From the NCBI GenBank assembly GCA_945643635.1, contig CALZFC010000270.1, positions 1,652,001-1,716,000 on the forward strand: 64,000 nt of DNA, written 5' to 3'. Both the position numbers and the translations under genes were made by a program. Positions 50,101-62,988 of this stretch are shown here, in pieces (the first letter of the stretch is position 1; each line of letters opens with the position of its first letter). Under the pieces are notes generated by a model. It worked only from the letters and a program-made list of their open reading frames with translations, made no database searches and had not been told where the DNA came from. This stretch comes from Allodiplogaster sudhausi (Eukaryota > Nematoda > Chromadorea > Rhabditida > Diplogasteridae).

Positions 50101-51526
50101 GGATTTTAGCAAAACATGATTCGGCCGGATTTTAGGAAAGTATGACTATGGCGCGGCCGGAATTTAGGCGCGAATTGAGTTTGGGAGGAGGACGGGGTTT
50201 GGGAGTCTTTTCTCTACCTTCTTATTTCATCTCCATCTTCTTTTTCCATTCACAGAGGGCGGCAATACGGCGCACAAGAAGTCGGATGTAAACTCGCGGG
50301 AATCCGTGCAGCTCGCGCCAACGTTCAGCGAGACTGGAAGGTAAGAAAGGAAAACTATATTCACGTCATAAATATTATTTTATTATTATTTAAACGTCGA
50401 TAAGTGGATGATGAAACATCAAGAAGAATGATGAAACATACATAGGAATCGGTATAAGACAAATTTTGTTTTCGCAGAGCTTGGCATGCCGCTTATCCTC
50501 ATCTTCTGTGCACGACGCGCCAAAAGGATGCAGTCCTTCTTGACACCAGAACTGTGCAAGTATGTTTCTAGATCGATCGATATCGTTTAGATCAGTCAAT
50601 ATCGCATGAATAGATGGATATCAAAGATCAGCAGCAATTGTTTTATGATTTAAAGATACGATTAGATTTGTTTTTTTTGGCGGATTATATGTCTTTCTTT
50701 AACAAAAAATAAAAAAGAAAGAAATTATATGTATAAGAGGTATAAAATACAGTGCGAAGGGAATGCTAGGACAAATGGAAGATGAGACTAGCGTGCGATG
50801 CAGAAAAAGAGAAATTCGACAAAAAACGTTCTTGTCATGCGCTCTAGACATGCCATTTGCATGCATGGTGTTTGAAAGAGAGAAGAAGAAGAAGAAGAAA
50901 AGCCGCCCATTCTAGGCTGCTAATTCTTCTTCTTCCTACTTTCCAGATCGGCAAGCGGCCGCTCTTCTACTTTTACGTGCGCGGCGTCGCCTTCTCGCCC
51001 GTCTTCGGCAGCAGCAGCTGCGCCACGTCGCATGTGCCGCACGGCCAGTCCTTCACCTACTCCATGTCCATGCCGTTCACGATTGCGACGAGACGGAATC
51101 AGGTTCGTTCGTTCTTCTTATATTCACGTGCGCGGCGTCGCCTTCTCGCACCGTCCTCGACAGTATCTTCTTATTTTTGTCTAATCACACTAGATTTTGA
51201 ATTGTCGAATCGATCTTACGTTGTTTTAATATATAAAAAAAATAGGTTGCAAGATTGACATAATCTTCTTATAAATACGTCAAGTCATTTTGGTTTAAAA
51301 AAGAAACCCAACATGACTTACGATTAGCACATATTTATGACAGAATTATAACAATCTGATAACCTCGTTTTTTTTTAAAATATTAAATCAGTTAATCATA
51401 TCAGGACTGCCAAGTGCAACGGATGATGTCCTCTTATACGGCGACATGCTTCTGGCTCTTCGGAACAGCGAGACTCGCCTGCCAACTGTTCGAGTGGAGG
51501 GAAGACGGTGGGTGCGGAGGGCCGAT

Positions 51527-51570
<44 letters not shown>

Positions 51571-53109
51571 AGAGCAGGAGGTAGAGAGAAGAAGGTGAGA
51601 GAGAAAGTGAGAGATAGGAGAGAATCACGGGCAGCTCTGCATTTTCAGGCGTTCCGTGGTCTCGCTTCAAGCTTCTGCTACGGACTCACTTCAAGGCATG
51701 TGCTTACGCTCATTTTCAGCACAGCTTCTTCAAGCGTAGGCTTCGGTCACATGACAGAAAATTTAAGAGAAGAGGCTAAATTCATAAGTCATTAGAGTTA
51801 ATAAGGTGATAAGGTAATTTGATCATTAGATAATTCATTACTTCATCAGACCATTGTGTCATTTTCGTTAGGTCATGGGGTCATTAGTCGGTGATAAGGT
51901 CATAAGGTTCCTTATTTCTTAAGGTGCAAGCCGAAGTATCACGAATACTGACGGACGCCGAGTGCGAGCTGCTCGAGGAGAAGATGCACTGCGTTGAGTG
52001 CGACGCGCCGCCAACGAAAGCAGACGAGGAAGCGAGTTCGTTAACTTATTTAATTAATTTACTAACTACTGAAGTTAAATTAAAAAAAAAAAACAAATAT
52101 TTAGCATGTTGCACCGGCGAACGCATCGTGACCTTCAAGAATATGCTCTGCCCACATCTGCGCTTCGAAGTTCTAGGTACACCCCACCCCCTCACCCAAA
52201 CTGCGTAGAGGGTGGAATTTCTCTGCTTCTCTTTCTGTCTCTCTCATCACACATCCTATCTCTCCTCTGTTTCTCTCTCTCTCACTCTCTCTCTCTTCCT
52301 CTCTCTCTTGCTCTCTCTCTCTCTCGCTCACTACAAATCCTTGCCCACCAGGTAACGGCGGCGATGCTCCTCCATGCTCGCCCACCTCATCGCCTCCTTC
52401 GCACAATGGCTCCGCCCACCCGTCCACCTCGTCGACCGCCAACGTACGCTTCTCCATTTGGCGAGGCATGCTTGAGGTGAGATCACCCTTTCTCGATCAC
52501 TCTCTCACTCTCTTTATTTAATTTTTAAGCTTTGTGAATGCTTCAATCAATACGATTGGTTCGATAAAACAAGATAAGAAAAGAAAAGAAAAGAAAAGAA
52601 TAGTTTTGATGTGTTCCTTCTCTACATACACATTAGAATATTCTACAATAGAATATTCTAATGTAGAATAATCCTAGTATCTAGTATTCTGATGGTTCCC
52701 TTCCTTCCAGCTCCTCCAAATGTTCAACGACCTCAAGACGGGCGTCGCCGCTGTCTGGGAGGCGAACATTCTGCACGGCTTCTCCGATGCAGATAAGGTA
52801 GAGGACGGAAGAAACCTTCTCTAACTCGCCATCTCTCTCTCTGTTCCTCTCTATCTCTCTCTCGCTCTCTCTTTCTCTCTCTCGCTCTATCTCTTTCTAT
52901 TAAGTCCTATTTAGCCCCAATTTCCCCTATCATCTCGCCATATCTCTACATCTTTCTCTCTTATTCTCTTTCTTCCCCGTCTAAATAATTCAATCTCGCT
53001 CTCTTCCTTTTCCCGCTATTTCGCTCCCTCTCTTTCTCCCTCTCTCCCACCCTATCTGCCTCTCCCCTCTCTCCCTTTTCTACCTCTCTCCTTCTCTCTC
53101 TCTCTCTCG

Positions 53110-53158
<49 letters not shown>

Positions 53159-54277
53159 CGCCAGATGGCCTCGCTCCTCTCCGCCCACCCGCACGCGTGC
53201 ATCGCATCGTACATCTCTCTGGTGGCCGGTGGCGCCGTCTGCTTCGTCGTCCGCCGCCGCTACGGCAGCGTTGTGCACATCGTGCCGATCGACCTGAAGC
53301 GCCTCCAGAACAAGCCGGCCGCCGAGTACCTGCGCGACATTGCCGACTGCGAGCATGTCAGTCGGCGGAAGAGAGCGATAATCATTTCGAATACTTCATA
53401 AACCAGAGACTACTCTAAAACCTAGGAATACTCTAAACCCGATACTTAAGAATTCCCCAAGCCTAAGAATACAAGAATACTATGAACCTAAGAACTTTCG
53501 AATACTCTAAACCTCACAAGAATCAGCTACTATTCTAAGCCTATGTATGAACTTTCGAATACTTTCTAAACCAGAACTTTCACACAGAACGATTTCGCTT
53601 CTTTGTCGAAACGTGGAATATTATGTCTCGCTTAAAATATGGAATATGATCATTTTGCGTCCTCAAAAAAGCCTCTCTCTCTCTCTCTTCAAGGTTGACT
53701 CTGTCCTCTGCGCCGACGGCAAAGTGTGTCCTCTTGGCGCGCTTCATGCGCACGGCGGAAGCGAGGAGTCGGGCCGCGCGGCCAACGCACGCGGCCGTCT
53801 CATCCGCTCCAATGTCACGCATGGCGGCGGCATCGAGAGGACGACTGACATCAGGTTAGACAAGTTCTTTGCTCTCTTTCAATCTCCCCTACTTTCTCTC
53901 TCGATTTCTCTCTCTTTCTTTCTCTCTGTGTCGCTTCTCTCTCACTCTCTCTCCACTCTGCTTCTCTATCTCTCTCTCTCTCTCTCTATCTCTATCGCTA
54001 TCACTTGATCTCTATTCATCTCCCTCTGCCTCTCATCTCTCTCACTCTTTCTCTGTCTCCATCTCTCTCTCTCTCTCTTCCAGCTACACGCGTGTCCGCA
54101 TCGCTGTCGTGACCTGTGACGCTGACAAGGCGTCTTCACCTGCTGCTCCCGTGGTGGAAGAAGAGCGCATGGATGACACGACCGGCAGCTACAGCATGGG
54201 CGGAGGAGAGGACTTCTACCAGCAGCTTGACGCACTCATGACAAGGCATGCACGCTCGTCCAATGAGGTTAGCATTG

Positions 54278-54334
<57 letters not shown>

Positions 54335-54519
54335 TATCGCTGGTGCTCTCTCTCTCTCAGATTCTCTCTCACTCTCTCTCTCTCTCTCTATTTGACTATT
54401 TTCTTGTGATCTCTCTGACTCTCTGACTCTCTCTCCTTTTCTGCCCATCTCTCTTTATTTCTCCCTCTCTGTCTTTCTCTCTCTCTCCTCCTTCTCCCTT
54501 TCACTGTTGCTCGTTCACA

Positions 54520-54565
<46 letters not shown>

Positions 54566-54820
54566 TTCTCGCCATATCTCTTGCGAGAAAACATACGCCT
54601 GCATACCATAGTCAATAAAGCAAAAATAAAAATAAAAATAAGAAATTCTCACAGGTCTACGACTACCTCTACCGCAAGCAGCAGCAGATGCATGAATCCA
54701 TGATGATGCAATCTCTTCCGGCTCCTATTGCTCCATCGGCCGTCGCCTCCGCCGTCGCGCCCCCTCTCCAGTCACTCGTCTCCTCCCAGCACCATCAACA
54801 ACACCATCATCAGCAACATG

Positions 54821-54851
<31 letters not shown>

Positions 54852-55104
54852 CTTTCATCATTCTATCAGCATGATGGCTCCGCCCCTTTCTTCCAATTCC
54901 AATTCGTCGGCCATCGAGTACGGTAGCACCATGGTGGTGGTGGGTTACGGTAGTAGCGACAACACCACCATGGCAGTAGATGGCGGCGGCGGCGGCGTCA
55001 CGGTGAAGAACGGCGGCGCTCTCGCCACCGTCCCCATGCTCCATCAGGCGGCCGCTTTCCCGCGCGATTTCAGCCTTGCGCCAACAGGAACTTTCTGGGA
55101 ATAG
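38486..55104 (+). CDS. Divergent STAT transcription factor (5' end not resolved)
   Basis: Exons start at 38486, 38814, 39065, 39427, 45013, 46811, 47243, 47464, 47786, 48123, 48319, 48637, 49070, 49290, 49529, 49943, 50256, 50478, 50947, 51405, 51649, 51924, 52105, 52352, 52711, 53165, 53694, 54084 and 54655 (stop 55102-55104). All joins from 46811 on keep phase, giving over 1,100 residues. A Gln/Ala-rich region precedes helical segments. Then come a DNA-binding-like region, a STAT-type linker ([10 protein letters not shown] ... [20 protein letters not shown] ... LLEEKM), and an SH2-like domain opening with [17 protein letters not shown]. Tyr at 54085-54087, followed by TRVRIAVV, aligns with the STAT phosphotyrosine. 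The tail is Gln/His-rich. The FLLRFS arginine is absent. Nematode STA-1 and STA-2 are likely relatives. The join from 39556 to 45013 is out of phase. Confidence 0.7.
39558..39780. repeat. (GA)n array directly after a STAT donor site
   Basis: Starts within three bases of the donor at 39557, with GATAAAGAGATAGAGA variants, then a (CAGA)n stretch near 39790-39818. Confidence 0.93.
40229..40309. repeat. Four-copy 20-bp tandem repeat
   Basis: The unit TTTTTGCCTTCTTCTTTATC is repeated four times with no visible differences. Confidence 0.95.
41005..41925. repeat. Cluster of GA arrays in the long STAT intron
   Basis: Purine arrays at 41005-41215, 41625-41675 and 41765-41925. CT arrays in the same intron lie at 40390-40505, 42340-42445, 43115-43300 and 44550-45000. 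Confidence 0.9.
44550..45000. repeat. CT-rich tract before the STAT exon at 45013
   Basis: Long imperfect TCTCTC array. The exon at 45013-45083 is followed at once by GA arrays (45085-45260), so it is bracketed by complementary sequence. Confidence 0.88.
52830..53160. repeat. CT-rich tract before the SH2 exon of the STAT-like gene
   Basis: Over 300 bases of pyrimidine-rich sequence ending in a pure CT array and the acceptor CCCCGCCAG. Confidence 0.92.
54275..54560. repeat. CT-rich intron of the STAT-like gene
   Basis: Two perfect CT blocks and intervening CT-rich sequence before the last exon. Confidence 0.92.
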
Positions 55105-56675
55105 ACTAACATAAGTATGTCCATACTGCACTATTTACCCAATTCCCAAAGTTCGCTTACAAAGAACTATTTCGTAGAATCTGTGCTGAACTTCTAAAGA
55201 ACGATTTTTACAGTACATACTTCAATATCTGTCTACATTTGATGCATTGCCTACTGTGTGCGAATTCGTTTGCACCCGAAACTGCCGCCGCTCATTTATG
55301 ATTTTTTTCATGTGTTCAAAAAATTCCAAGTTTGTTAACAGAAATTTCGCGTAATTCCGTCACAATTGCGAAATCGTTGTGCGAAAATCTACGTTGCGTT
55401 GTCTTCTATTTGCATTGAAATGCTCAAGTCTTCAATTATTCAACGAGATCGGCCAAAGGGCCTCCTAGCTTGAAAATATGCCTTTTATTATATTCTAATC
55501 CCGATTCCATGGCCATGTTTGCTCTGCCTCCTCACTGTGATCACGCCTCAGATTGCTCAGTTGGTCGTCTCTTTTTCATCCTCTCCCTCTCTCCACAAGT
55601 CTAGTATATCCACGACTCTTGTGGCCGAAAGCCTGACTGTAAATCTGGATATATTCGGAAAAAGGAGCTAGGAGCGGAGAAAGAGCTTAGCTCAGCAGTT
55701 ATTTTCCTCATGCATTTCTGTAGCACATATGAAAAAATGCAAACATTTCTCTCTTCCTTCAACTTGAACTAGCGCTTACAGTGAGAATTTTAATCACCTC
55801 TAAATAAGATTCTTTCCCTTTTTAAACGGCAGACTAACGTTTGTAGGGTTAGCTTCTTCCTGTTTCATTATTTTAAGATTTCCAAGAAAGGATCAGCAAA
55901 GATTAAAGGGGCTGTCCTCGTGCTCTCCTATTTTGCCGTACTCTTTATTGTGCGCTTCTCTACTTGTCCATGCACTTTTCTTCATTTAGAATCCTATGCT
56001 CCTGGATAGTCTCTTTCCTTATAATGCTCAACATGAACAAGTACTCTTCGACTCCATTGCCATCTCAGCTACTGGTACCTCTCCCGCGCGCTCTCCCCCC
56101 CCTCTCTCTCTCTATCTCTCTCTCCCTCTCTTTCTCTCTCTCCTCTATCTCTCTCAACCTCTCTAAACTTGTTGCCATTATTCCTTACTCAAAAAAGCTC
56201 GACGCATGCCTCCATGCATTCAGTTCAGCTGCATTCATTCATTCATTGATAAGCTGTTTAATTTTATGCCTACTCATGTTTTCAATAAACAGTGTCCTTT
56301 TACTACCATACTTGAGGTGTTCTACATACAAAAAAAAATTTGAAATATAAATATGTGTAATAGTTTATTTTCAGGGAATTGATAACGTGCCGAAAAGACT
56401 CCTTCCCCTGCATATTTAGAATATTTTCTCTCTCTTCATTTTGAGTAGTATGGAAGGCAACGGAAATGATCGCTAAACTGTGGAGGAGCAGAATTGCTGA
56501 CGACACAGAAAAATGCGTCATTGAGCAGGGGAAAAAAGATGGAAGCTTACGGAAGACACTATGAGAAAAAGCGTCTCAATGAGAGCAGAAGAAGGGTGGG
56601 CCTAGGCATTGGGAGTGTCGAAATGGGGAAAAGGGGAGTTATCGAAGGGCGAAAGGAGAAGGACAAAAGATGGAA

Positions 56676-56715
<40 letters not shown>

Positions 56716-56742
56716 AAGTGTGCGAGTGTGACCGAAAGTAAG

Positions 56743-56777
<35 letters not shown>

Positions 56778-57831
56778 TAGAGTGAGGGAGAAAGAGGGTG
56801 ACGGGGAAAATGAGATTGAGAGCGAAAGACAGTGAGAGGAAGAAAGGGAGACATAGCTAGAGTATGCCGTGTCGAAAGAAAAAGACAGTTGTCTCTTGCC
56901 AACTGCCACATGTCTTGCTTGAGTCAGAATTATCAAAACAGAGCGAGGAGGATAATGAGACAATGACTCTTCAAACAATTGCCCACTGAGACACTTTCTG
57001 CCCACTCCTTGCGATCTTTCAGCTCTGCTCACTCTATCTATTATTTCTCTCTCTTTCTATCTATTTCTCTTTTTCTCTGTTTCTCTCTCTCTTTTTCTAT
57101 ATACATATTTCTCTCTCTCTGTATATCTCTTTCTCTCTCTCAATCTCGATCACGCTCATTCTGAGATTTCCTTCTTTCACTTTCTCTTTCAAAATGTCTC
57201 TTCCCAACGAAACTTTGCTTCCTTGACATTTTCTCGTTTTCTCTAATCTATCGAGTTACCAAACGGAAAATTACAAAATTTGTATGATAATGTTGGGCAA
57301 ACATTTTTGTCAAGAAAAGACCTATAATCAATTATCTTATGGAGAGAGAGAAACCGAGGAGAGTGAAACGAAGAAACATTGATCACATTGATCTCTTTTC
57401 CCTTCATTAAATTTATTCAATCATGTCAGTGTCAAATGACAGCAGCAGAGACAATTCGTTTCAAAGAAATGTGCTGCTTGTTTGCATCGATGATACGCTG
57501 GAGTGGAGAAAATTAATAATGTAGGCATAAAATAGGATGATTATTATTATATTACTAGGAGATGTTTCCTTGAAGGATAATATGAGTTTATTTAAAGCTT
57601 TTCAGCGCGATTAAATAGGCAAAAAAGCGAATCGATGGTAGTAGATGGTACGGCGGATAAACTTGTAGAGAAGAAGGCGTCCTCTAAATGAACTTGGAAA
57701 GCCTAAGCCGAGAGGCATGTGGGCCGGGGTTTGTGATATCCTGGTCGGGGGCAGGGTTTTGGGATTTTCTGGTGTCAGGGCCGGGGTTTGGGTCGGTCAC
57801 CGTGGGAGGGGGAGGGGGGGGGTGAATGGTT
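55105..57831. other. Intergenic region between convergent genes
   Basis: Holds the STAT-like 3' untranslated region and 3' flank of the transthyretin-like gene. CT arrays at 56100-56165 and 57030-57150 and GA arrays at 56680-56830 are the only clear structures. I see no further gene. Confidence 0.6.
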
Positions 57832-58694
57832 TTAGCACTTCTCCTTCTCGCCACGGACGACAATGTCGAGCGTGACGTAGGTCATGTCGTAGTGGCCGTT
57901 GATCTTCTCCTTGGGCACGTCAAAGTCGGCGATGCGTGTGCAGCCCTAGTAGATCAGTAGAATGAGTCAATAAATCAGTCAACAAATCGATAATTCGACT
58001 ATCAATATCCGACTGACCGGCTTAGCGTTGCAGTTGTGGTGAATGCGCACGAAGGGCTCGATCGAGCCAATCTGGAAGAAGAAGGAAATTTTTTTTACAC
58101 ATATGTATGTACATTGAATGAATAATAATAGTAATAATAATAGAACTAGTCCAATATAATGCTCCTACAGTCAAATATAATTTGGATCATTGTCAGTAAT
58201 TTATCTATACGAAAATCTGAAATTATTAGTCCAAATTCGGTAGATCCAAAAGTATATTTATAGAAAAGTCAGACGGGGCTGACTTCGTCCTCTCCGCCGG
58301 ACAGCGAGAATTCGCCCTCCGAGTTGGTGTGGACCGAGGCGAGCAGGTCGTTCGGGTCGACTGTAAGGAAAACCATTAAGAACATCAATTTTTTTAAATA
58401 ACTTTTTCTTGGATTTGTTTTTTGTAAAACAACATCTCACCAAGGAAGCCAAAGATTTCTTGGTGGGATGTTGTTTAAATAGTTAAAAAAAACGTTAGGT
58501 GTAAATTTGAATAAAGTTTTTAACGGGAATTTTAAAAGACACGGACGGGTGTCACGGTCGTAGAGCTCGACGAGCTGATTGGCGAGGCGGCGCTTATTGC
58601 AGACGGCCGTGCCAGTCACCGTCACATTCTGCATCTTCGCCTCGAGAACGGCGGCGAGTGCCACCAAGAGAGCACACACGACGAGAGAGCGCAT
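57832..58694 (-). CDS. Transthyretin-like family protein, secreted
   Basis: Minus-strand exons 58547-58694, 58275-58360, 58018-58071 and 57832-57945 join in phase to 133 residues, the usual length for this nematode family. Residues 1-19 ([19 protein letters not shown]) are a signal peptide. The body shows [55 protein letters not shown] and [20 protein letters not shown], which are family hallmarks, and ends in Cys. Family members such as TTR-52 act extracellularly, for example as bridging molecules for dying cells, but the role of most is unknown. The start is set by the signal peptide and by an acceptor-like CCCAG touching the ATG. Confidence 0.95.
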
Positions 58695-58830
58695 CTGGGA
58701 GAGAGAGAGAGAGGAGAGGGAGGGAATGGTAGAAATAAAGAGAAAGAGAAAGAGAAAGAGAATGACTGAGGGAAAGAGAGAGAGAGAGATAGAGAGAGAG
58801 AGAAAAAGAGAAAGAGAGATAATAAGTATG
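58695..58830. promoter_or_regulatory. CT tract (minus strand) and probable trans-splice acceptor at the transthyretin-like start
   Basis: On the minus strand a CT array ends in CTCTCCCAG immediately followed by the ATG at 58694. An acceptor at zero distance from the start fits spliced-leader addition supplying the whole leader, or a 5' intron. Confidence 0.5.
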
Positions 58831-59545
58831 TGAGCACAAGATATACTGTTTCAACTTTTCGAATTAATTCGTCATCTAAAATATCCGGAAGACTTTCTTA
58901 TAAAAGCTAAGCCAAACAAAAAAAAAACGCATTTCGCATATGTGATTTTCGAGGAGCAATTGGTGGAGCATAATCAACACGTGTGCACTTATCACTAGAG
59001 AATTTATTTATTTATTACTTTTTTAAAAGAATATCATAGCTAAAAGTGGGGTGAGGTGGAAGTACATTCTAAAAGAGGCTCTCGAATGACATGCGAGAGA
59101 ATGATTCGGACCCGAGGCTGGTCCTCAGACTCTAATCTTCTTCTGCTGTAATGGCGGATAAAAGAGCCAAAGTGCACCAGGCAAAAGCTCCATGTCCTGG
59201 GCAATGGCCGAGAGGAGAAGAAGTGGCTATTTAGAGGAGCCAAGATTGATGTGCTGGGATTAAGGGAGAGGAAGATGCGGCATATGAGAAAGTGTGAAAA
59301 GGGCGAGATAGTTGAATGCGAGAGAAAGAGAGAGAAAGAGAAGAGAGAGATAAGAGAGAGAAGAGTAAGAGAGCGAGTGAGAGGTGAAGGATGCTAAGGA
59401 GGGAGATAGGTGAACATAGTGAGAAGGGACTATGGACTAGAAGTGTAGAGAGTGAGAGAGAAATAAATAGAGTGAGAGCTAGAAGGCATGGAAAGGGAGA
59501 GAATCGGGGAGCAATGAGAATAAGAGAGAATGTTAGAGAATGCTT

Positions 59546-59583
<38 letters not shown>

Positions 59584-60331
59584 GAGAAAGCGAGGTAGAG
59601 AGGGATAGAGAGGCAATGTCCCTGAGAATGGCCTATGGCACAATCTACCGAGTGATTTCAGCAGATGCCAAGAACGATTTGATGTGAGTGTGAAGAACGA
59701 AGAGAAGACAGAAGCCCCAATGTTCAGTTGACTAAATAACATCTACTCCCACGGGGCAGACTTCATAACAATGAAAACAAAATGTGTATTTATGAGACAT
59801 ACATATCCATGCATAGAAGTTTATTACTGTTCTCATGCCATTTATTACTAGGTTACAGTATCTTTGGACTATAATAAAGTTTTGAAAAAAGAAGGACTTT
59901 ATTACGGTGAATCCTAGACATTACCAATAACATTCTCGCCAGAATGAGCATGGCATTAGCAGTGAACCGGGGATGGAATCACGATTAACAGAAGGCATGA
60001 GCAGAGATCTTGACCGGGCGGCGCAAAAGTGTAAGAGGATCTGGCGATGCGAAGAGTGGGCTTAGGTCGAGCTGTCAGGAGTGAGAAAGAGCCATTGGAA
60101 ATCCAGGCTGATCCAGGAGCTTTGAGAGAGAGAGAGAGAGAGAGAGTCAGAGAAATAGAGAAGCAGATAGAACGTCACGAGAAAGAGAGGGGGAGAGATG
60201 ATGGGATAAAGAGAGAAAAAGGAAAATAAGATAAAAAAAAGTCCCGCCTGCTCCAGGGCACTTCTTTCTTTCGTCTGATGATGCCAGATGTGAAGAGATC
60301 AAATTCGCGATAGCTGCGGGTATTTTCTTGA

Positions 60332-60385
<54 letters not shown>

Positions 60386-61300
60386 GAGCGTAGAGAGAGG
60401 GAAAAGTAGGTTCGGAAAAAGCGAGAGGGCCAGCGTGAGAAAGAAATAGTAGACAGAAGAGAAAGAGAGAGAGAGCGAGCGAGAGCGAGAGAGAGTGAAA
60501 GCAATGAAATTCTTTTTAGCGAAGCCTTAGGAAAAAGAGCGATAAAGGGATTGAAAGGAAAGACACTTTGATATTGTTTGTGAAGAGAGTCCTCGATATA
60601 GCAATCTTTGGAACTCATGGTCAGAGAAAAAAATGAAAACGTTCTCTTTTATATTCAGATAACATTCAATGGAATTCAGAAGGAAGGAATTCAAAGAATG
60701 AATCTACTCCTTTCATTCAGACAACGTTCAGAAGAAATTATGCATGTCAGCAACCAAGCGAAGGAATTCAGAGAATGATCCGTTTTCGAAGTTTCTGAGA
60801 ATGCACAGTTTGAAAAGGCACTCCGCAGTTTTTTTCCGTAAATTCTTTGAACTCTTGATCTTGATGCTTGAAAAGAATATATCATTAAAAAGTTTTGCCG
60901 GACAGTGATTTCTGTAATACAACATGCAGGCAAACGTAACATTTTTGTTAAACCCTGCATGTTACGCCGCGCGTAACATTTCGGGTTGCGCATTAAATGT
61001 AACGTCCAGAGCTACATGAGATGTTGCGGTGCATTTCAATAACATTATTGTGAAGGTCAAATGTTACGCTCCACGTAACATCCTTCTCTGTGTGCAGTCC
61101 ATCGACTGTCAACTTAAAAAAAATCGGCATTTTCTATTGCCGCCGTAGTAAAGTGTCGCATTTTGAGGGGTAATCCTCAGGTTGTTACCCATGAGGGTAA
61201 AACCATTACCGCTTAGTTTCACCAGACATTATCCTGAGGGTAATCTCAACGAAAAGACGCCCTGTAGTCTTGTATCATAATTGCTGCTATTGTGAAAGCA
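58831..61300. other. Repeat-rich interval without a recognised gene
   Basis: GA-rich stretches at about 59310-59600 and 60120-60500, and a transposon-end repeat at 60950-61100. A short stretch with GGGGTAATCCTCAGG and CCTGAGGGTAATC (about 61170-61250) may belong to the end of the adjacent Harbinger element. Confidence 0.55.
60950..61100. repeat. Dispersed transposon-end repeat
   Basis: Matches 14966-15114 in the same orientation, including GTTACGCTCCACGTAAC and the terminal CTGTGTG. Confidence 0.7.
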
Positions 61301-61533
61301 ATGCCTGCTCCCTTCCTACTTCATCGCCATCGGAGATGTGATAACATGGACTATCGCCGCCTTCACCCCTTCATTCACACAACGAATAGAGCTATCTTCC
61401 GCATGAAGTTTCGGTTCCACAAGCGAGAGATCGACCATCTTGTGCGAATCTGTGATGCACACCTTGTGCAGGAAGATGGGACTGAATGGCCCGTCTCGAA
61501 GCTGAATCAAGTAATCTTTGTGCCCTTTTCTTC

Positions 61534-61570
<37 letters not shown>

Positions 61571-62443
61571 AGAGGAGGGAGAGACAGTGAGAGAGAGAGA
61601 ATAGAGAGAGTAGAGAGATAGAGAGAAGAGAGAATATTCGAGGTGGCTGCTTGCGTGACGTACTTGTCAACGAACACGCACCAGTCTGTCATCGCAGATC
61701 GGTTCGGGACAAGCCAGAAAGCAATCTCGGATATCATCATCAGAGTGGTCGACGCCCTGACAGAGCCGGCAGTAGTCGATCGATTCATATCCTTCCCTGT
61801 CCATGACGCTGCCTGGCGAGCTCACACAGCTCGTGGATTTTCCCGCTTCGCCGGTCTACCGAATGTGATTGGTGCAATTGATGGGACCCTTGTTCCCATT
61901 GCGACCCCGTCTTCGAACCCGGGAAACTACCGCTGCCGAAAAGGCTTCTGTGCCCTAAATATTCTAGCCATAGTGGATCACAGGGGCAGGTTTCTTTATC
62001 TTAACCCCAGATACCCAGGCTCGTCTCACGACTCCTACATCTTCTCGCAATCGACGGCCAAGATTGCGCTTGATGCACTTGGCGGAGTCCCTGGCTACGC
62101 ACTGGTTGGGGACAGTGGGTTCCAGAATGGAGAGCGGATGATGACACCGTATGCAAGAGGGGCCGTAACCCAGCAACAGGCCCGCTTCAACAAGAAGCAA
62201 GCGAAGACACGTGTGGTAGTTGAGCAGACCTTCGGCTGGCTAAAGAAGAGGTTCACTATTCTCTCCACGAGGTGTCGTCTCTCTCCGGAGAAGGCGGCGA
62301 AAGTGGCTCTTGCGTGCGCTGTATTGCACAACTACGGTATCGAGAGAGGATACTGTCGTTCCCACTTGGGACCCCCACGACGCGGACTGCGACTGCCCGG
62401 CCATTCTCGAAACCCCCGCGATCTGCTAACGGCTGCTCTTTAA
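61301..62443 (+). CDS. PIF/Harbinger DDE transposase, apparently intact
   Basis: Exons 61301-61510 and 61643-62443 join in phase 0 to 336 residues, close to HARBI1-type proteins. The intron is largely a GA array. After an N-terminal YRRLHPF segment and a helix-turn-helix-like region (VIADRFGTSQKAISDIIIRV), the catalytic core has Asp150 (GAIDGT), Asp227 (VGDSGF) and Glu264 (VVEQTFGWLKKRF), plus PSSNPGNYRCRKG and GSSHDSYIF motifs of the family. It cuts and pastes Harbinger elements together with a SANT/Myb-like partner; a candidate partner lies convergently at 62989-63992. A polyadenylation signal AATAAA is at 62464. No frame damage is visible. Confidence 0.92.
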
Positions 62444-62496
62444 TGAATGCAATGATGATTTCGAATAAACATTTATTGTTGAAGAGTTAAAAAGAC

Positions 62497-62608
62497 ACCA
62501 TAATTGGTAGCATAAAATCTCAAATTTTAACAATTGTTAGTAACAAACATACACCATAATTGGTAGCTTACAATCTAAAATTGTAACAATTAGTAGTAAC
62601 AAACAATC
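62497..62608. repeat. Two-copy 55-bp tandem repeat
   Basis: CACCATAATTGGTAGC starts at 62497 and again at 62552. Both copies continue with ATTTTAACAATTGTTAGTAA or a close variant. Confidence 0.85.
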
Positions 62609-62988
62609 TTCGACTTAACAACTCGTAAATTTAAGAAAGCAAAAAGTTTGTAAAGAAAGACGAATACCTGGGCGAAATAACTAAAGAAAGTGTTAACATT
62701 CATAGTCTATGCGAACAAATAATTTAGAATACTATATAATACCCTTATTTAAGCTAAATAAACTGCTAAAGAGCAGATGGAAAAGAAAGCTAAAATGGGA
62801 TAAATAACAGCTTAAAAAAAGGAATATTCGACTGTTTCTAAAGTTGAAACGAACGAGTAGACGCTAAACTTGGAGCACCATTATGGTTGCCTGCACGCAT
62901 CGGCTTCTCGAACAGGAAAGGGTCGTCAAGGGGATCCTCGAACGGGAAAGCGTTCTCTGCACCATGCTCGAGCACTTCCACATCATTC

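Noticed and set aside
52173..52469. Alternative frames over the STAT exon at 52352-52476 (for example with [11 protein letters not shown])
   Set aside because: Only the frame ending [11 protein letters not shown] joins both neighbouring exons in phase and matches the STAT linker.
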